Shown one piece after another: positions 8,852-18,139 of a stretch of 64,000 nucleotides of DNA. Location of the stretch: contig UYIL01000003.1 of the NCBI GenBank assembly GCA_900618065.1, positions 1 to 64,000 on the forward strand. The letters are read 5' to 3'. Each line of letters begins with the position of its first letter. The first letter of the stretch is position 1. The position numbers were made by a program, and so were the translations under genes. This DNA is from Streptococcus thermophilus (GTDB lineage Bacteria; Actinomycetota; Actinomycetes; Mycobacteriales; Mycobacteriaceae). The notes beneath the pieces are model-generated. The model was given only the letters and a program-made list of their open reading frames with translations. It was not told where the DNA came from and did no database searches.

Positions 8852-10672
8852 CTAGTTATCGTCGGCCGCGATGAATTTGTTGCGGTTGACCTGTCGCGCA
8901 ATCTTTCCAGAGCTAGACCGGCTGATCTCATTCGGTGCGTAGAAGCGGATGACCTCCGGGCTGATGCCGTGGGTGTGCGAAATCGCGCCGCGGATCGCGT
9001 CTTCGGCGATGGGGTCTGCGGCAGCGTCTGCGCCCTCGGCGCGCTCGACAAGCACGACGAGCTTTTCGACGTCCTCCCCCGGCACCGCGAATGCCGCCAC
9101 CGAATCCGCACGAACGTGGTCGGTGGCTTCCATGACGGTTGCCTCGATGTCCTGCGGGTAGTGGTTGCGGCCGGCGATGACGATGAGGTCCTTCACGCGG
9201 CCGGTGATGTAGAGGTGGCCTTTGTAGAAGGTGACCAGGTCGCCGGTAGCCAGCCAGCCCTCGGACGGGGCATCCTCGGCAACAGTGGAGCCTTCGGCCA
9301 GGCGCTCACCGAGGATGTTGCCGAAGGTCTGCTGGGTTTCTTCCTCCCGGCCTTCGTAGCCGACGGCCACGTTGTCACCGCGAATCCACAACTCACCAAC
9401 GGTGCCCTCGGGGACCTCGTTGCGGGTCTCCGGGTCCACGACGGCGTAGTGCATGTCTGGCACCGGCTGGCCGTTGGAGGCGAACGGGATGCCGTTCTCG
9501 GCCTCGACGGCGGTGCCTTCACCGATCTTATCGCGGTCGAAGAGCACGAAGTGCGGGCGCTCCTCCGTCTGCGGGGTGGAGACGATGAGTGTCGCCTCTG
9601 CCAGACCGTAGGAGGGGCGCAGCACCTTCGGGTCCAGGTTGGACGGCGTGAATGCCTCGACGAATGTCTCCACGGCCGCCTTGGTCACGGGCTCGGAGCC
9701 GACGATGATGCCGTCGACGTTGGAAAAGTCGTAGTCGTCGGCGTTCTCCGGCGCTGCGTAGCGGGCAGCCAGGTCGAGGGCGAAGTTCGGCACGACGGTG
9801 TAGGTGAACTGCTCCTCATCGCCGTCGCGGTACGTGAGCTGGTCAGCCCACCGCTTCGGCTGCTGAATGAAGTCCTTCGGGCCCATGAGCTCGAACTCGA
9901 TGCCCATGATCGTCACGAAGATGGTGAGGATGATGCCCATGTCGTGGTGCAGCGGAAGCCACGTCGACAAGCGCAGCGGCATCTTCAGCTCCACTGCGTC
10001 ATAGATCTGCAGGACGTTGGTGAGGATCGCGCGGTTGGTCAGCACGACACCGGCCGGCAGGCGCGTCGAACCGGAGGTATACTGCAGGAACGCGACCTGG
10101 TCGACCGGGTCAATGCCCTCGGGTTCGTCCGGGGCGACCCAAGACTCAGCTAGGGAATCTGGCAGAGAGTCCACCACCATGATACGGGGGCGCTCCGGCT
10201 TGGGGGTCTCAGCGAAGAACTCGCGGACCGCCTTGGCGCCGACGTTGTTGGTCAGCACGGTCTTCGCGCCGCAGTCCGCCAGCACAGCGGTGAGCTGCTC
10301 GCCGTGGCCCGGCTCGTTCGGGTCGTAGAGCGGCACCGGCACCTGGCCGGCGTAAACAGCACCCATGAAGCCGAAAAGGTACTCCGGAGAGTTGTTCGCC
10401 ATGATGGCCACGCGGTCACCCGGCTGGCCGGTCTGCTGCAGGCGGGCAGCCACAGCCTTGATGCGGGTGATCACATCCTCACGGGTGTAATCGACGGCCA
10501 CACCCTCGCGGTCTTCCGAGTAATCCCAGTAGCGCAGCTGGTGCAGGTCGCCGGTGCCCATTTCCGCGCTGCCTTGGTAGAGCATCTCGCACAACTGGAA
10601 CAGGGACAGTTCCGGCGGCAGGTCGATCTTGTCGTCGTCGTAGAACTGGTAGAGCAGTTGCTCGAGGTCCAT
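8852..10672 (-). CDS. fadD32: Long-chain fatty-acid--AMP ligase FadD32
   Basis: Activates the meromycolate-type fatty acid as acyl-adenylate and loads it on the N-terminal ACP of Pks13. The 606-aa protein has the adenylate-forming P-loop YTSGSTRLPAG near residue 195, a central WLPLHHDMG motif, and the C-terminal WLATGDLVTFYKG and DLIVIAGRNHYPQDIE signatures of fatty-acyl-AMP ligases. The ATG at 10672 follows a good AAGGAG. It is co-directional with pks13 26 bases downstream and with the lipase gene 8 bases upstream, so the block probably forms one transcript. Confidence 0.95.
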   Translation of the reverse strand: MDLEQLLYQFYDDDKIDLPPELSLFQLCEMLYQGSAEMGTGDLHQLRYWDYSEDREGVAVDYTREDVITRIKAVAARLQQTGQPGDRVAIMANNSPEYLFGFMGAVYAGQVPVPLYDPNEPGHGEQLTAVLADCGAKTVLTNNVGAKAVREFFAETPKPERPRIMVVDSLPDSLAESWVAPDEPEGIDPVDQVAFLQYTSGSTRLPAGVVLTNRAILTNVLQIYDAVELKMPLRLSTWLPLHHDMGIILTIFVTIMGIEFELMGPKDFIQQPKRWADQLTYRDGDEEQFTYTVVPNFALDLAARYAAPENADDYDFSNVDGIIVGSEPVTKAAVETFVEAFTPSNLDPKVLRPSYGLAEATLIVSTPQTEERPHFVLFDRDKIGEGTAVEAENGIPFASNGQPVPDMHYAVVDPETRNEVPEGTVGELWIRGDNVAVGYEGREEETQQTFGNILGERLAEGSTVAEDAPSEGWLATGDLVTFYKGHLYITGRVKDLIVIAGRNHYPQDIEATVMEATDHVRADSVAAFAVPGEDVEKLVVLVERAEGADAAADPIAEDAIRGAISHTHGISPEVIRFYAPNEISRSSSGKIARQVNRNKFIAADDN

Positions 10673-10680
10673 GGCTCTCC

Positions 10681-11598
10681 TTACATATTGTCAATACTCT
10701 CGCGAATCCACTCTACGGTCCATTGACTGGTCGTGGTGCCGGGAATCACATTTGGATTGGACGCGTACATGGCGTGCACGCCGTTAGCTTCGGCGAGTTC
10801 GCGGGCGCGACCCAGCGCATCGCCCACATTCGGCGGGGCGTCGCAGATTGAATCATCTGGCGCGCAAATCTCGATCGCCCGGTCATTAACGGCACCGAAA
10901 CCGCCGTCGCGCACCCCGCGCATCGTCGCGCCCGGCACGACAGCCTGGACCACGGAGTTGAGCGGGTGCAGCGCGATCTCCGCCCCAATGCCGTTCAGCG
11001 GCACGCCGGGGTTGATGCCCACCGCGTTTTCGCGGCGGCCGTCGGCAATCATCACCGCGCCGCGCAACCGCTCCGGCGGGATGACGCCGCGGTGGTTACC
11101 GATGTCGCTGGCAATATCGCCGACAATCACCGCGCCCTGAGAAAAGCCGGCGAGAATGAACTGCGTCGACGGGCACGTGTCCGCCACGAACTTCAGCTCG
11201 GCGTTGAGGCGCTCCGTGCCCTCATTGCGCGAGTCGTCGTAGCTCATCTCCTTGCGCGACTGGATCGACTTGAACTGCGCGGTGTACGGCAGCGTCCACA
11301 CGCGCACGTCGTTGATGTCGTATTGCTCCTGCAGCGGTTTCGTGATGGAGAGCATGAAGCTCTTCGGGTTCGCCGTCGGGTTGAACGGATCATCGCTTTT
11401 CGACGACTCCCACGTCCCCGGCGCCGAAATCACCTCCACCGCAGGGCACCAGTCCGGCTCCTCCGCCGTGGGCGGAGCAGGCTCACCGCCTTGCTGCAGA
11501 GGGTTCTCGCCGGGGCCAAACCATTGCGCAGCCCCCACCGCAATGACGGCGAGGACTGCAATGACGGCGATCACCGTCAAGATGTTGCGTGCTTTCAT
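10681..11598 (-). CDS. Cutinase-family envelope lipase/thioesterase (Rv3802c/Culp6-like)
   Basis: Serine esterase anchored in the cell envelope. Residues 5-26 are a hydrophobic signal anchor with almost no preceding charge stretch. The nucleophile lies in GFSQGAV (Ser153), and cysteines in WCPA, DTCPS, EICAP and SICDA fit the cutinase disulfide pattern. In mycobacteria the corresponding gene also sits next to fadD32-pks13 and encodes an essential phospholipase/thioesterase linked to mycolate homeostasis, so the same role is inferred here. The start ATG overlaps the stop of the upstream lipoprotein gene (TAATG), giving coupled translation. Confidence 0.85.
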   Translation of the reverse strand: MKARNILTVIAVIAVLAVIAVGAAQWFGPGENPLQQGGEPAPPTAEEPDWCPAVEVISAPGTWESSKSDDPFNPTANPKSFMLSITKPLQEQYDINDVRVWTLPYTAQFKSIQSRKEMSYDDSRNEGTERLNAELKFVADTCPSTQFILAGFSQGAVIVGDIASDIGNHRGVIPPERLRGAVMIADGRRENAVGINPGVPLNGIGAEIALHPLNSVVQAVVPGATMRGVRDGGFGAVNDRAIEICAPDDSICDAPPNVGDALGRARELAEANGVHAMYASNPNVIPGTTTSQWTVEWIRESIDNM

Positions 11599-12074
11599 TA
11601 GCTGCAGATGTGATCCTTCGCAGAAGCGTCGATAAGCTCTGCCACCTTGTCGGCATCAAGTTTCGTGCGCTTTTGCTCGACGAGCTGACCGGCGACGGCA
11701 TCGCGCGTGATCATGCTGCCGTCGCAGATGGTGCGTGCGGTGGAGACAAGCTGTTCTTCGTTGCCGTCGACGTTGACACCGCCTTCGCGCAGCGCCTCGA
11801 GGTATGCCTCATCCTCGGCGGGGCGCATCGGCTCGTCCGCCGGGGCTTCGACCTCGCTGGCCGCACCCTCGTTGCCTAGCGCAGGGTCAGCTTCCTCGGA
11901 GGTGTCCGAGTCGGCCGGTTTCGACGTGTCCTTGGTTTCAGATTTCTCCGTCGCCGCTTCCGTTGCGCTTGTGGGCGGCGTCGCAGTGACGTCGTCGCTG
12001 TCGACGGTCGTCCCGCCGCACGCGGTCAGCGTCAGCCCCGCCGCGGCGAGGACTGCCGGTAGGAGTTTCTTCAT
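11598..12074 (-). CDS. Small secreted lipoprotein, DUF732-like
   Basis: 158-aa lipoprotein with a clear lipobox LTAC (lipidated Cys19) after a short hydrophobic signal. Then comes a low-complexity Thr/Ser/Glu-rich linker (about residues 22-75) and a C-terminal helical domain of about 75 residues with two conserved-looking cysteines (ARTICDG and DHICS). That Cys pattern and length resemble the mycobacterial DUF732 domain, but the resemblance is weak. It lies between the mycolyltransferase gene (3 bases upstream) and the lipase gene (1-base overlap), so it probably works at the mycomembrane with them. No enzymatic motif is visible. Confidence 0.7.
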   Translation of the reverse strand: MKKLLPAVLAAAGLTLTACGGTTVDSDDVTATPPTSATEAATEKSETKDTSKPADSDTSEEADPALGNEGAASEVEAPADEPMRPAEDEAYLEALREGGVNVDGNEEQLVSTARTICDGSMITRDAVAGQLVEQKRTKLDADKVAELIDASAKDHICS

Positions 12075-12077
12075 GGT

Positions 12078-14015
12078 TTACTTCCGTTCGCGCACCTTGC
12101 CGAAGACCTGCTCGACGGTGCCGTTTTCAAACGTGATAGTCAGTCCACCGCTGGGGATCTTCTTCATGTCGGAGGTGGGCCAGCCGAGCTCACCTTGCTC
12201 GTAGCGCTTCTTGCCCCAGTGGTCGAAAATCTCGCCGTAGTAGATGACGTGGGCACCGGTCTTCGGGGACCAGTAGATGTTGCCCTTCTCAAACTCCTGG
12301 AAGAAGCCGCCGTTGATCTTGCGCTCGTTCGACTTCGGGAAGCCCAGGTCGGAGCGGGCTGCACCCAGCTCGCCGTACTTCGTGCCGATTGCGCCGAAGA
12401 CCATGAAGTGACCCTTGTTGTCCGGGTTGCGGGTCAGGTAGCCCTTCTCGAACTTCTGCACGTAACCGCCGCCGACAGACTGTGCTTCCTCGACCGGGTA
12501 GCCAAGCTTGCCGCGCTCGTAACCGGAGTCGCCCCAGGCCTTGAACATGTCGCCCGGGATGGCCTGCGCACCGGTCTGCGGGGTCCAGTAGATCGAGCCG
12601 CGTTCGAAGTGGACAAAGCGGCCCTTGCCGTCCGGCGTCTTCAACTCGCCGGTCTTCGGGAAGCCGAGCCAGCCCGCCGGGCCAGACAGCGCGTTGTACT
12701 TCGCCAGGATCGAGCCGACGAGCACCTGCGCGCCGGTCTCCGGGGACCAGAACGCGGAACCGTTGCGGAACTCCTGTGCCTTACCCTTGCCGCCAGCGAC
12801 GTCATATTCGTTGTTCACGCAGGAACCCACCGCTCCGTTCTTGGTCGCTTCAGCGATCGCGCCGACCGGGTTGCAGGCCGCGCCGCGGTCACCCTCTGGG
12901 ATCTTCAGCGAGTTAGCGATGAACGGCCACGCCTGGGTCATCTCGTACTGCCAGTACTCCCAGGAGTGCACACCGGACGGGCGGTAGCGGGTGATAATCG
13001 GTACGTTGGCCTGCTTCGCGTAACGCTCAAATGTCTGGGTGGACATGCGCGAGATGACCTCCAGGCCCACACCGGCCGGGACGGCCGGGTTCTTCGCCAC
13101 AGAGTCCGGCTTGCCGTAGTCGTCCTGGCCGGAGCCCGCGGAGACGTAGACGGTCTTCCCGCGTAGGTTCTCAATGCCCAGCTTCGGGTCGTGGTCGATC
13201 CAGTCCTGGGAGCCCTGCGGGCCCCACATGGCCTCAGAGTTGTAGCCGCCCGCGTCCATCTGCGCAGCCTTGATGGCCGTCGGCATACCGGTCGTGGTGG
13301 TGTCCAGGTAACCGGAGAAGGAACCGACGAAGTTGAACAGGTGCGGGTTGCGCTCCGCCAAATTCATCGCGGCGGTGCCACCCATGGACAGGCCGACGAC
13401 AGCGCGGGAGTTGTTGGAGCGGAACTCGTTGTCCAGGACCGGCACGAGCTCCTTGGTCAAGAACGTCTCCCACTTGTAGTGCTTGCCCTTGTCCGGCTTC
13501 TGCCAGTCGGAGTAGAAGGAGGACTCGCCGCCGACGGGCAGGACCACGTTGACGTTCTTGTCTGCGTAGAACTGCTCGATGTTCGTCTCGATGGTCCAAC
13601 CGGACTCATCATCGCGTGCGCGCAGACCGTCAAGCGCCCAGACCTCGGGGAACTTCGCCGAGGGGTTGGAGTGCCAGTCGCGGGCCAGGAGGATCTGCAC
13701 CTGGATCGGCTTATCCGGCATGGCGGCGGAGTTGATGAACACAGCCACGCGGCGCTGGGTGAGCCATTCGATGCGGTCCACAGACACGCCCTCGGGCAGG
13801 CCCTCGACCTTCGGGTTTTTGTCCACCTCAATCGGGGTGCGCGGCGGCGGGTCGGACGGACGGAGGCCGTCAGAAAGACCGCGGCCCGACGACACGGCGG
13901 AAGACAGGTCGGAGGAGCCGTTCTGCGCCTCGGCAGGGGTGACGGCGATACCGGCGACGATGACGGTCGGAGCAACAATGGCCGCCAGGAGCTGGCCCTT
14001 AGAAAGCTTGCGCAT
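12078..14015 (-). CDS. cmtA: Trehalose corynomycolyltransferase with C-terminal LGFP repeats
   Basis: Antigen-85-type mycolyltransferase that moves mycolic acid from trehalose monomycolate to arabinogalactan or another trehalose outside the cell. A signal peptide covers residues 1-30 with cleavage after AEA. The esterase domain (about 65-400) has the nucleophile in GLSMGG (Ser210), GGESSFYSDW, and a C-terminal catalytic His in GVHSWEYW. Residues about 425-640 hold four LGFP repeats (WLGFP, KLGYP, DLGFP, ELGWP cores), which are thought to anchor such proteins to the wall. The 645-aa length matches the PS1/Cop1 class. It is the first gene of the lipoprotein-lipase-fadD32 run and has its own leader. 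Confidence 0.94.
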   Translation of the reverse strand: MRKLSKGQLLAAIVAPTVIVAGIAVTPAEAQNGSSDLSSAVSSGRGLSDGLRPSDPPPRTPIEVDKNPKVEGLPEGVSVDRIEWLTQRRVAVFINSAAMPDKPIQVQILLARDWHSNPSAKFPEVWALDGLRARDDESGWTIETNIEQFYADKNVNVVLPVGGESSFYSDWQKPDKGKHYKWETFLTKELVPVLDNEFRSNNSRAVVGLSMGGTAAMNLAERNPHLFNFVGSFSGYLDTTTTGMPTAIKAAQMDAGGYNSEAMWGPQGSQDWIDHDPKLGIENLRGKTVYVSAGSGQDDYGKPDSVAKNPAVPAGVGLEVISRMSTQTFERYAKQANVPIITRYRPSGVHSWEYWQYEMTQAWPFIANSLKIPEGDRGAACNPVGAIAEATKNGAVGSCVNNEYDVAGGKGKAQEFRNGSAFWSPETGAQVLVGSILAKYNALSGPAGWLGFPKTGELKTPDGKGRFVHFERGSIYWTPQTGAQAIPGDMFKAWGDSGYERGKLGYPVEEAQSVGGGYVQKFEKGYLTRNPDNKGHFMVFGAIGTKYGELGAARSDLGFPKSNERKINGGFFQEFEKGNIYWSPKTGAHVIYYGEIFDHWGKKRYEQGELGWPTSDMKKIPSGGLTITFENGTVEQVFGKVRERK

Positions 14016-14067
14016 GTGGTTGAACCCTTAATTCTCGGATGGCGAAAAGACCGGTTCAGCTCACCAC

Positions 14068-14091
14068 CCTGGGAGTTTCCCCTCTCCCAGG
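14068..14091 (-). promoter_or_regulatory. Hairpin in the cmtA 5' leader
   Basis: An 8-bp perfect inverted repeat, CCTGGGAG / CTCCCAGG, with an 8-base loop lies 53-76 bases upstream of the cmtA start. It has no T-run after it on either strand, so it is not a standard terminator. It could protect the 5' end of the mRNA or act as a protein or attenuation site. Confidence 0.4.
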
Positions 14092-14180
14092 CCGGGCCTC
14101 GGTTTCTGGAACAAAGTTTAAGTTTAACTTGAGACTTTAGGCCAATGACACGCCGAGCGGTACTGACCTAATCAACTAAA

Positions 14181-14218
14181 TAATGTTAAAGCCCCCGGGC
14201 GAGGAAACTCCCAGGGGC
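14181..14218 (-). terminator. Rho-independent terminator downstream of cmtB
   Basis: On the minus strand GCCCCTGGG pairs with CCCGGGGGC over a 10-base loop, followed by TTTAACATTA. It sits 17 bases past the cmtB stop and separates the cmtB transcript from the cmtA leader. Confidence 0.8.
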
Positions 14219-14234
14219 CATTCATTCACGGTGC

Positions 14235-15242
14235 CTACCAAGCGTTCATGTGGTTGAGCACACGGCCCTTGGTCTTGTACAGCTGGCTGCCGAACTGATC
14301 CCAGTTGTGCAAGCCGTTCGGTGGGTAGTCGGAGGTGACGTTCAGACCTTCGAGTCGAGCCTTCGACTCCCACACTCGGGTGGACACCATCGCACCGAAC
14401 TCCAGGCCGGCGCCGGCCAGACGCTGGTCAGTCGGGTACTTCGCGTCCTGCGGACCCGGAATGCCCGGCGCCGCGGAGACGTAGACGTCCTTGCCGCGCA
14501 GGCCATTCATGTTCAGGAACGGGTCGTTGGCGAAGCGCTGCGGGTTGAGCATCGAGCCGTGCATGGCGTTGAGGTTGTAGCCGCCAGCGTCCAGCAGCGC
14601 GACGCGCAGCATGGTCTGCATGCCCGGCAACGTCGTGGTCAGGTAGCCGGAGTAGGACATGACCTGGCGGAACTGCTGCGGGTGCTTGGCGGCAATGTTC
14701 ATCGCCGCGGTGCCGCCCATGGACAGGCCGATGATGGAGTTGTTCGACGGGGAGACACCGAAGTTGCGCTGCAGGTAGCCCGGCAGCTCACGGGTCAGGA
14801 AGGTCTCCCACTTGTACGGCTTGCCAAAGCCGTACTTCGGGTCGTGGTTCCAGTCAGCGTAGAAGGAACCCTCGCCGCCGACCGGCATGACCAGGGTGAT
14901 GTTGGCATTCTCGTAGACTGCCGCAGCGTTGACGTCCTTGACCCATGCATTGGTCTTCTCGGTGGCGCGCAGGCCGTCGAGCAGGTACAGGCCGGCGTTA
15001 CCGCCACGGGATGCCGGGCGGATCTGCACCGGGATATTCCGGCCCATGGCCGGGGAGTACACGTCGCAGCGCTGCACCCAGTACTTCACCGGATCCCACG
15101 TGCAGTGGCCGGTCGCATCGGGGCGCAGCCAGCCGCGCGGGTTCGCGTCTGCCTCGGGAGCGGCCACAAACAGCATCATCGCGGCAGCAAAAGCCGTGAC
15201 AACCGCCATGACGGCGCGGCGCACAGAAAGAGTCGCGTTCAT
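14235..15242 (-). CDS. cmtB: Trehalose corynomycolyltransferase B (Ag85-type)
   Basis: Second, shorter mycolyltransferase without LGFP repeats. From the ATG at 15242 the protein is 335 aa with a signal peptide ending at about ADA. The nucleophile is in IIGLSMGG (Ser174), with GGEGSFYADWNHDP and a late His in GLHNWDQFG, which complete the esterase triad pattern. A GTG at 15257 would add five residues (MIGEL); the downstream ATG gives a more typical signal peptide, but no strong ribosome site decides it. It lies head to tail with aftB, 71 bases after the aftB stop, and ends at its own terminator. Confidence 0.93.
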   Translation of the reverse strand: MNATLSVRRAVMAVVTAFAAAMMLFVAAPEADANPRGWLRPDATGHCTWDPVKYWVQRCDVYSPAMGRNIPVQIRPASRGGNAGLYLLDGLRATEKTNAWVKDVNAAAVYENANITLVMPVGGEGSFYADWNHDPKYGFGKPYKWETFLTRELPGYLQRNFGVSPSNNSIIGLSMGGTAAMNIAAKHPQQFRQVMSYSGYLTTTLPGMQTMLRVALLDAGGYNLNAMHGSMLNPQRFANDPFLNMNGLRGKDVYVSAAPGIPGPQDAKYPTDQRLAGAGLEFGAMVSTRVWESKARLEGLNVTSDYPPNGLHNWDQFGSQLYKTKGRVLNHMNAW

Positions 15243-15313
15243 CAGTTCACCAATCACTAGAAAATATCAGGATGACTCAACTGAGTTCATCGTTCATCGT
15301 GATCGATATGTTA

Positions 15314-17128
15314 TCAACCGGTTACTTTCTGTTCCAGCCGTGCCGTCGGCCAGAAGATCCGCGGGCCGTGCAATCCTACGTCCTCACCAGCAGCGATCCG
15401 GTCCAGCGTCTCCTGATCCAGGTACACCTGCGGGTCATCGCTGACTTCCAAGGAACGGCCGTTACCCAGCGAGTATGCAATATTCTTGAGAAAACGCTGA
15501 AAGCTCATTGGTTCACGTGATGTCGCCAACAGTTCATTGAGTTCCGGGGTGCGCAGTGCGGCGCGCGCCTGCATCACCGTTTGCTTATCGACGTAATCCG
15601 GCATCCCTTCTTCCCCCACCGCCGAATCCGCCAACTGCCAGTGCAGTGGCAGGTTCTTGTCGTGGCCGATGCGGCCCTCCGGGTCGCGCGGCTGGCGGGC
15701 ACCCAACGGGGTAGCCAGGCCGACGGAGTCGAGCACACGCACATCCAGCGGCGCGTTCGCCGAGGTCATGCCCAGGTTGATCAGATAGGCCGTCGTCGGG
15801 ATGTCTTGCAGGTCAGTCTCCACCGTCGTGCGGGCCCGCGGCACCCATGTGTAGTGGCGGGGGTTGTCGTCGAAGCGGATGATGGTGAGCGCGCCGGAGT
15901 TGTCGCGCCGCGCCTCCTCCAGCCCCTCGGGCCAGCCGTTGAGAAGGTCCGCGACAAGGAAGTCCTCGGCGTAGCGCGGCGGGTCGCCGGATTCGCGCAT
16001 CATGGCGGCGGTCCAGAACTCGCGCTCGTCCACGACGACGAGGTTTTCCGGGCTTTCCACGAAGACCTCGAAACCCAAGTCGTGGCCCCGGTAGATGACA
16101 ATGCCAGCCCAGATCGCCAGCGCACCCACCCCGATTCCACTGACCACCGTGGCGGGCACCGCCATGACGGGCAGCAGCAGCGCGAACAGCGGCAGGAGCA
16201 CCATCCGGCCGTGCATGAAATCCCCGCCGACGCGCATGACGTAGAGCAGGTGCAACAGTCCGCATACCACGACGAGACCAACCACGACGACCTCGCGCGA
16301 CGGCAGCCGCAGGCCGAACCACATGCCCAACGCCACCGCACCGATGAGCGGCAGCCATAGCGCGTACGGCTGCACCGTGTCCCAGACGTAGGCGGCACCA
16401 GACCCCCAAGCTGAGTCGGACGCCGACTTCGCTACCGCCGTGTGAGGAGTGAGCAGACCGTAGTAGCCCATCCGGAAGATCTGGTACGCAGCGGGCACCG
16501 GCAGCGCGGCGGCGAGAATGCCGCCGATGCGCGGCCAATTTCGCCGGGAGAACGCCAGCAGAACCAGACCGGTGAGCCCGCCGTAGAGCGCGAGCTCCGG
16601 CCTGACCAACCACGACAGCCCCGCCCAGAAGGCCAGCCAGTACACCACTCGGGAGTCAGGCCGCTTGGCCCACCCGACGAGCAGCGCCCACCACACACCG
16701 ATCCAGGCCAGGGATAAGCCCCACTCCAGTCCGGAGGTGGCGAAGTCGCGGGCGGGCGGAAGCGCCAGGTAGATGATGATGCCAAACGGCAGCACCGCCT
16801 GCCCCCACATCCGGCCCGCCGCCCACGTTGCACTCACGGCGGCGATGACCGTGAAGATAATGGCCAGCCACATGGAGACATCTTCCAGCCGCACCCCTGG
16901 GATCCAGCCGAAGGCAGCGATGAGGTACTGCCACAGTGCCGACGTGTTGGCTTCCACGCGTTCGCCGACGTTGAACACCGGCCCGTTGCCGGCCAGGATG
17001 TTGCGGACTGTGCGCAGGACAATCAGTCCGTCGTCGCTCATCCAGCGGCGAGTCCATCCGCCCCAGAACGCGAAAACGCCCGCTACCGCTGCGGAAATGA
17101 GCAGGGACAGGCGGGCGCGATCATGCAT
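15314..17128 (-). CDS. aftB: Terminal beta-(1->2)-arabinofuranosyltransferase AftB
   Basis: GT-C fold membrane enzyme that adds the terminal beta-1,2-arabinofuranose from decaprenyl-phospho-arabinose to arabinogalactan, creating the sites later mycolated. The 604-aa protein starts with a membrane helix (residues 7-24) followed by the lumenal acidic motif WMSDDGLIVLRT typical of GT-C enzymes, then about nine further hydrophobic helices to residue 340 and a soluble C-terminal domain. The genomic position between ubiA and the mycolyltransferases is the conserved AftB position in Corynebacteriales. The start ATG follows the ubiA stop by 27 bases. Confidence 0.9.
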   Translation of the reverse strand: MHDRARLSLLISAAVAGVFAFWGGWTRRWMSDDGLIVLRTVRNILAGNGPVFNVGERVEANTSALWQYLIAAFGWIPGVRLEDVSMWLAIIFTVIAAVSATWAAGRMWGQAVLPFGIIIYLALPPARDFATSGLEWGLSLAWIGVWWALLVGWAKRPDSRVVYWLAFWAGLSWLVRPELALYGGLTGLVLLAFSRRNWPRIGGILAAALPVPAAYQIFRMGYYGLLTPHTAVAKSASDSAWGSGAAYVWDTVQPYALWLPLIGAVALGMWFGLRLPSREVVVVGLVVVCGLLHLLYVMRVGGDFMHGRMVLLPLFALLLPVMAVPATVVSGIGVGALAIWAGIVIYRGHDLGFEVFVESPENLVVVDEREFWTAAMMRESGDPPRYAEDFLVADLLNGWPEGLEEARRDNSGALTIIRFDDNPRHYTWVPRARTTVETDLQDIPTTAYLINLGMTSANAPLDVRVLDSVGLATPLGARQPRDPEGRIGHDKNLPLHWQLADSAVGEEGMPDYVDKQTVMQARAALRTPELNELLATSREPMSFQRFLKNIAYSLGNGRSLEVSDDPQVYLDQETLDRIAAGEDVGLHGPRIFWPTARLEQKVTG

Positions 17129-17155
17129 GGTCGTGATCTTAGCCTGCGGGTGCGG

Positions 17156-18139
17156 CTACGAGAGCGCAGGCACGATGTAGACAGCCATGGCGATCGTCAG
17201 AATCCACAGCAGTCCGAGTGCTTGGAGCACGCGGTCCTCCAGCACGATTTCATCGGGCGCACCTCCGTTGCCGCTGTCCACTTCCGCGGCGTAGCGCAAG
17301 ATGGCAATGATGAACGGCACCATTGAGATCTGGTACCACAGGCCCTGCTCCGGCGGGACACCGTTGGAGAGGGTGAAGCCCCACAGCGCATAGGACATGA
17401 CCACAGCGGTCGCGGACAACGTCCACACGAAACGCAGATACGTCTGCGTGTACCCCTGCAAAGATTTGCGGATCTTCGCGCCAGTCTGCTCGGCGAGCAG
17501 CAACTCCGCGTAGCGCTTACCGGAAGCCATGAACAGCGAGCCGAAGGCGGCGACGAGTAGGAACCACTGCGACAGGTCAATACCGGCAGCCACACCGCCG
17601 GCCATGGCGCGCAGCATGAATCCGGAGGACACCAGCGCGATGTCGATCACGGGAATGTGCTTCCACCCGAAGCAGTAGCCGAGCTGCAGCGCGATGTAGA
17701 CGCCCACCACCGCCGCCAGCGCGAGACCGTCCGTCGCTAGGAAAGACAGTCCGATCGCCAACGCGATGAGCACGACCGACATGCCGTACGCCAAACCGAT
17801 CGGCAGCATGCCCGAGGCGATCGGGCGGAACCGCTTCGTCGGGTGCTCACGGTCAGACTCGACATCGCGGGCGTCGTTGACCAGGTAGATCGACGACGCC
17901 GCGAAGCAGAACGTGATGAACGCCAACAGGATGTCGATGAGCGTCCGCGAGGTGAAAGACTCCAGTCCCGCCGCCAGCGGCGCAGCCACGACGAGGACGT
18001 TTTTGACCCACTGCTTCGGACGCAGACCCTTAATCATCGCGTCCGGGAGGTTCTTCGGCGGAGTCTTCTTCCGGTTGTAGTCCACGCCCTCGGTGTGGGG
18101 CTCGGACTTCAGGAACGGCTCATCAACTGGCTCAGTCAC
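17156..18139 (-). CDS. ubiA: Decaprenyl-phosphate phosphoribosyltransferase (UbiA-type DPPR synthase)
   Basis: Transfers 5-phosphoribose from PRPP to decaprenyl phosphate, the first committed step to the arabinose donor DPA. The UbiA fold is shown by about nine hydrophobic helices and the Asp-rich motif NDARDVESDREHPTKRFRP, whose HPTKRFRP extension marks DPPR synthases rather than quinone prenyltransferases. I start at the GTG at 18139, preceded by AGAGGA. The longer frame upstream runs into the PAP2 gene and lacks a ribosome site. The start overlaps the PAP2 stop by 8 bases (GTGACTGA), so the two are coupled. Confidence 0.92.
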   Translation of the reverse strand: MTEPVDEPFLKSEPHTEGVDYNRKKTPPKNLPDAMIKGLRPKQWVKNVLVVAAPLAAGLESFTSRTLIDILLAFITFCFAASSIYLVNDARDVESDREHPTKRFRPIASGMLPIGLAYGMSVVLIALAIGLSFLATDGLALAAVVGVYIALQLGYCFGWKHIPVIDIALVSSGFMLRAMAGGVAAGIDLSQWFLLVAAFGSLFMASGKRYAELLLAEQTGAKIRKSLQGYTQTYLRFVWTLSATAVVMSYALWGFTLSNGVPPEQGLWYQISMVPFIIAILRYAAEVDSGNGGAPDEIVLEDRVLQALGLLWILTIAMAVYIVPALS

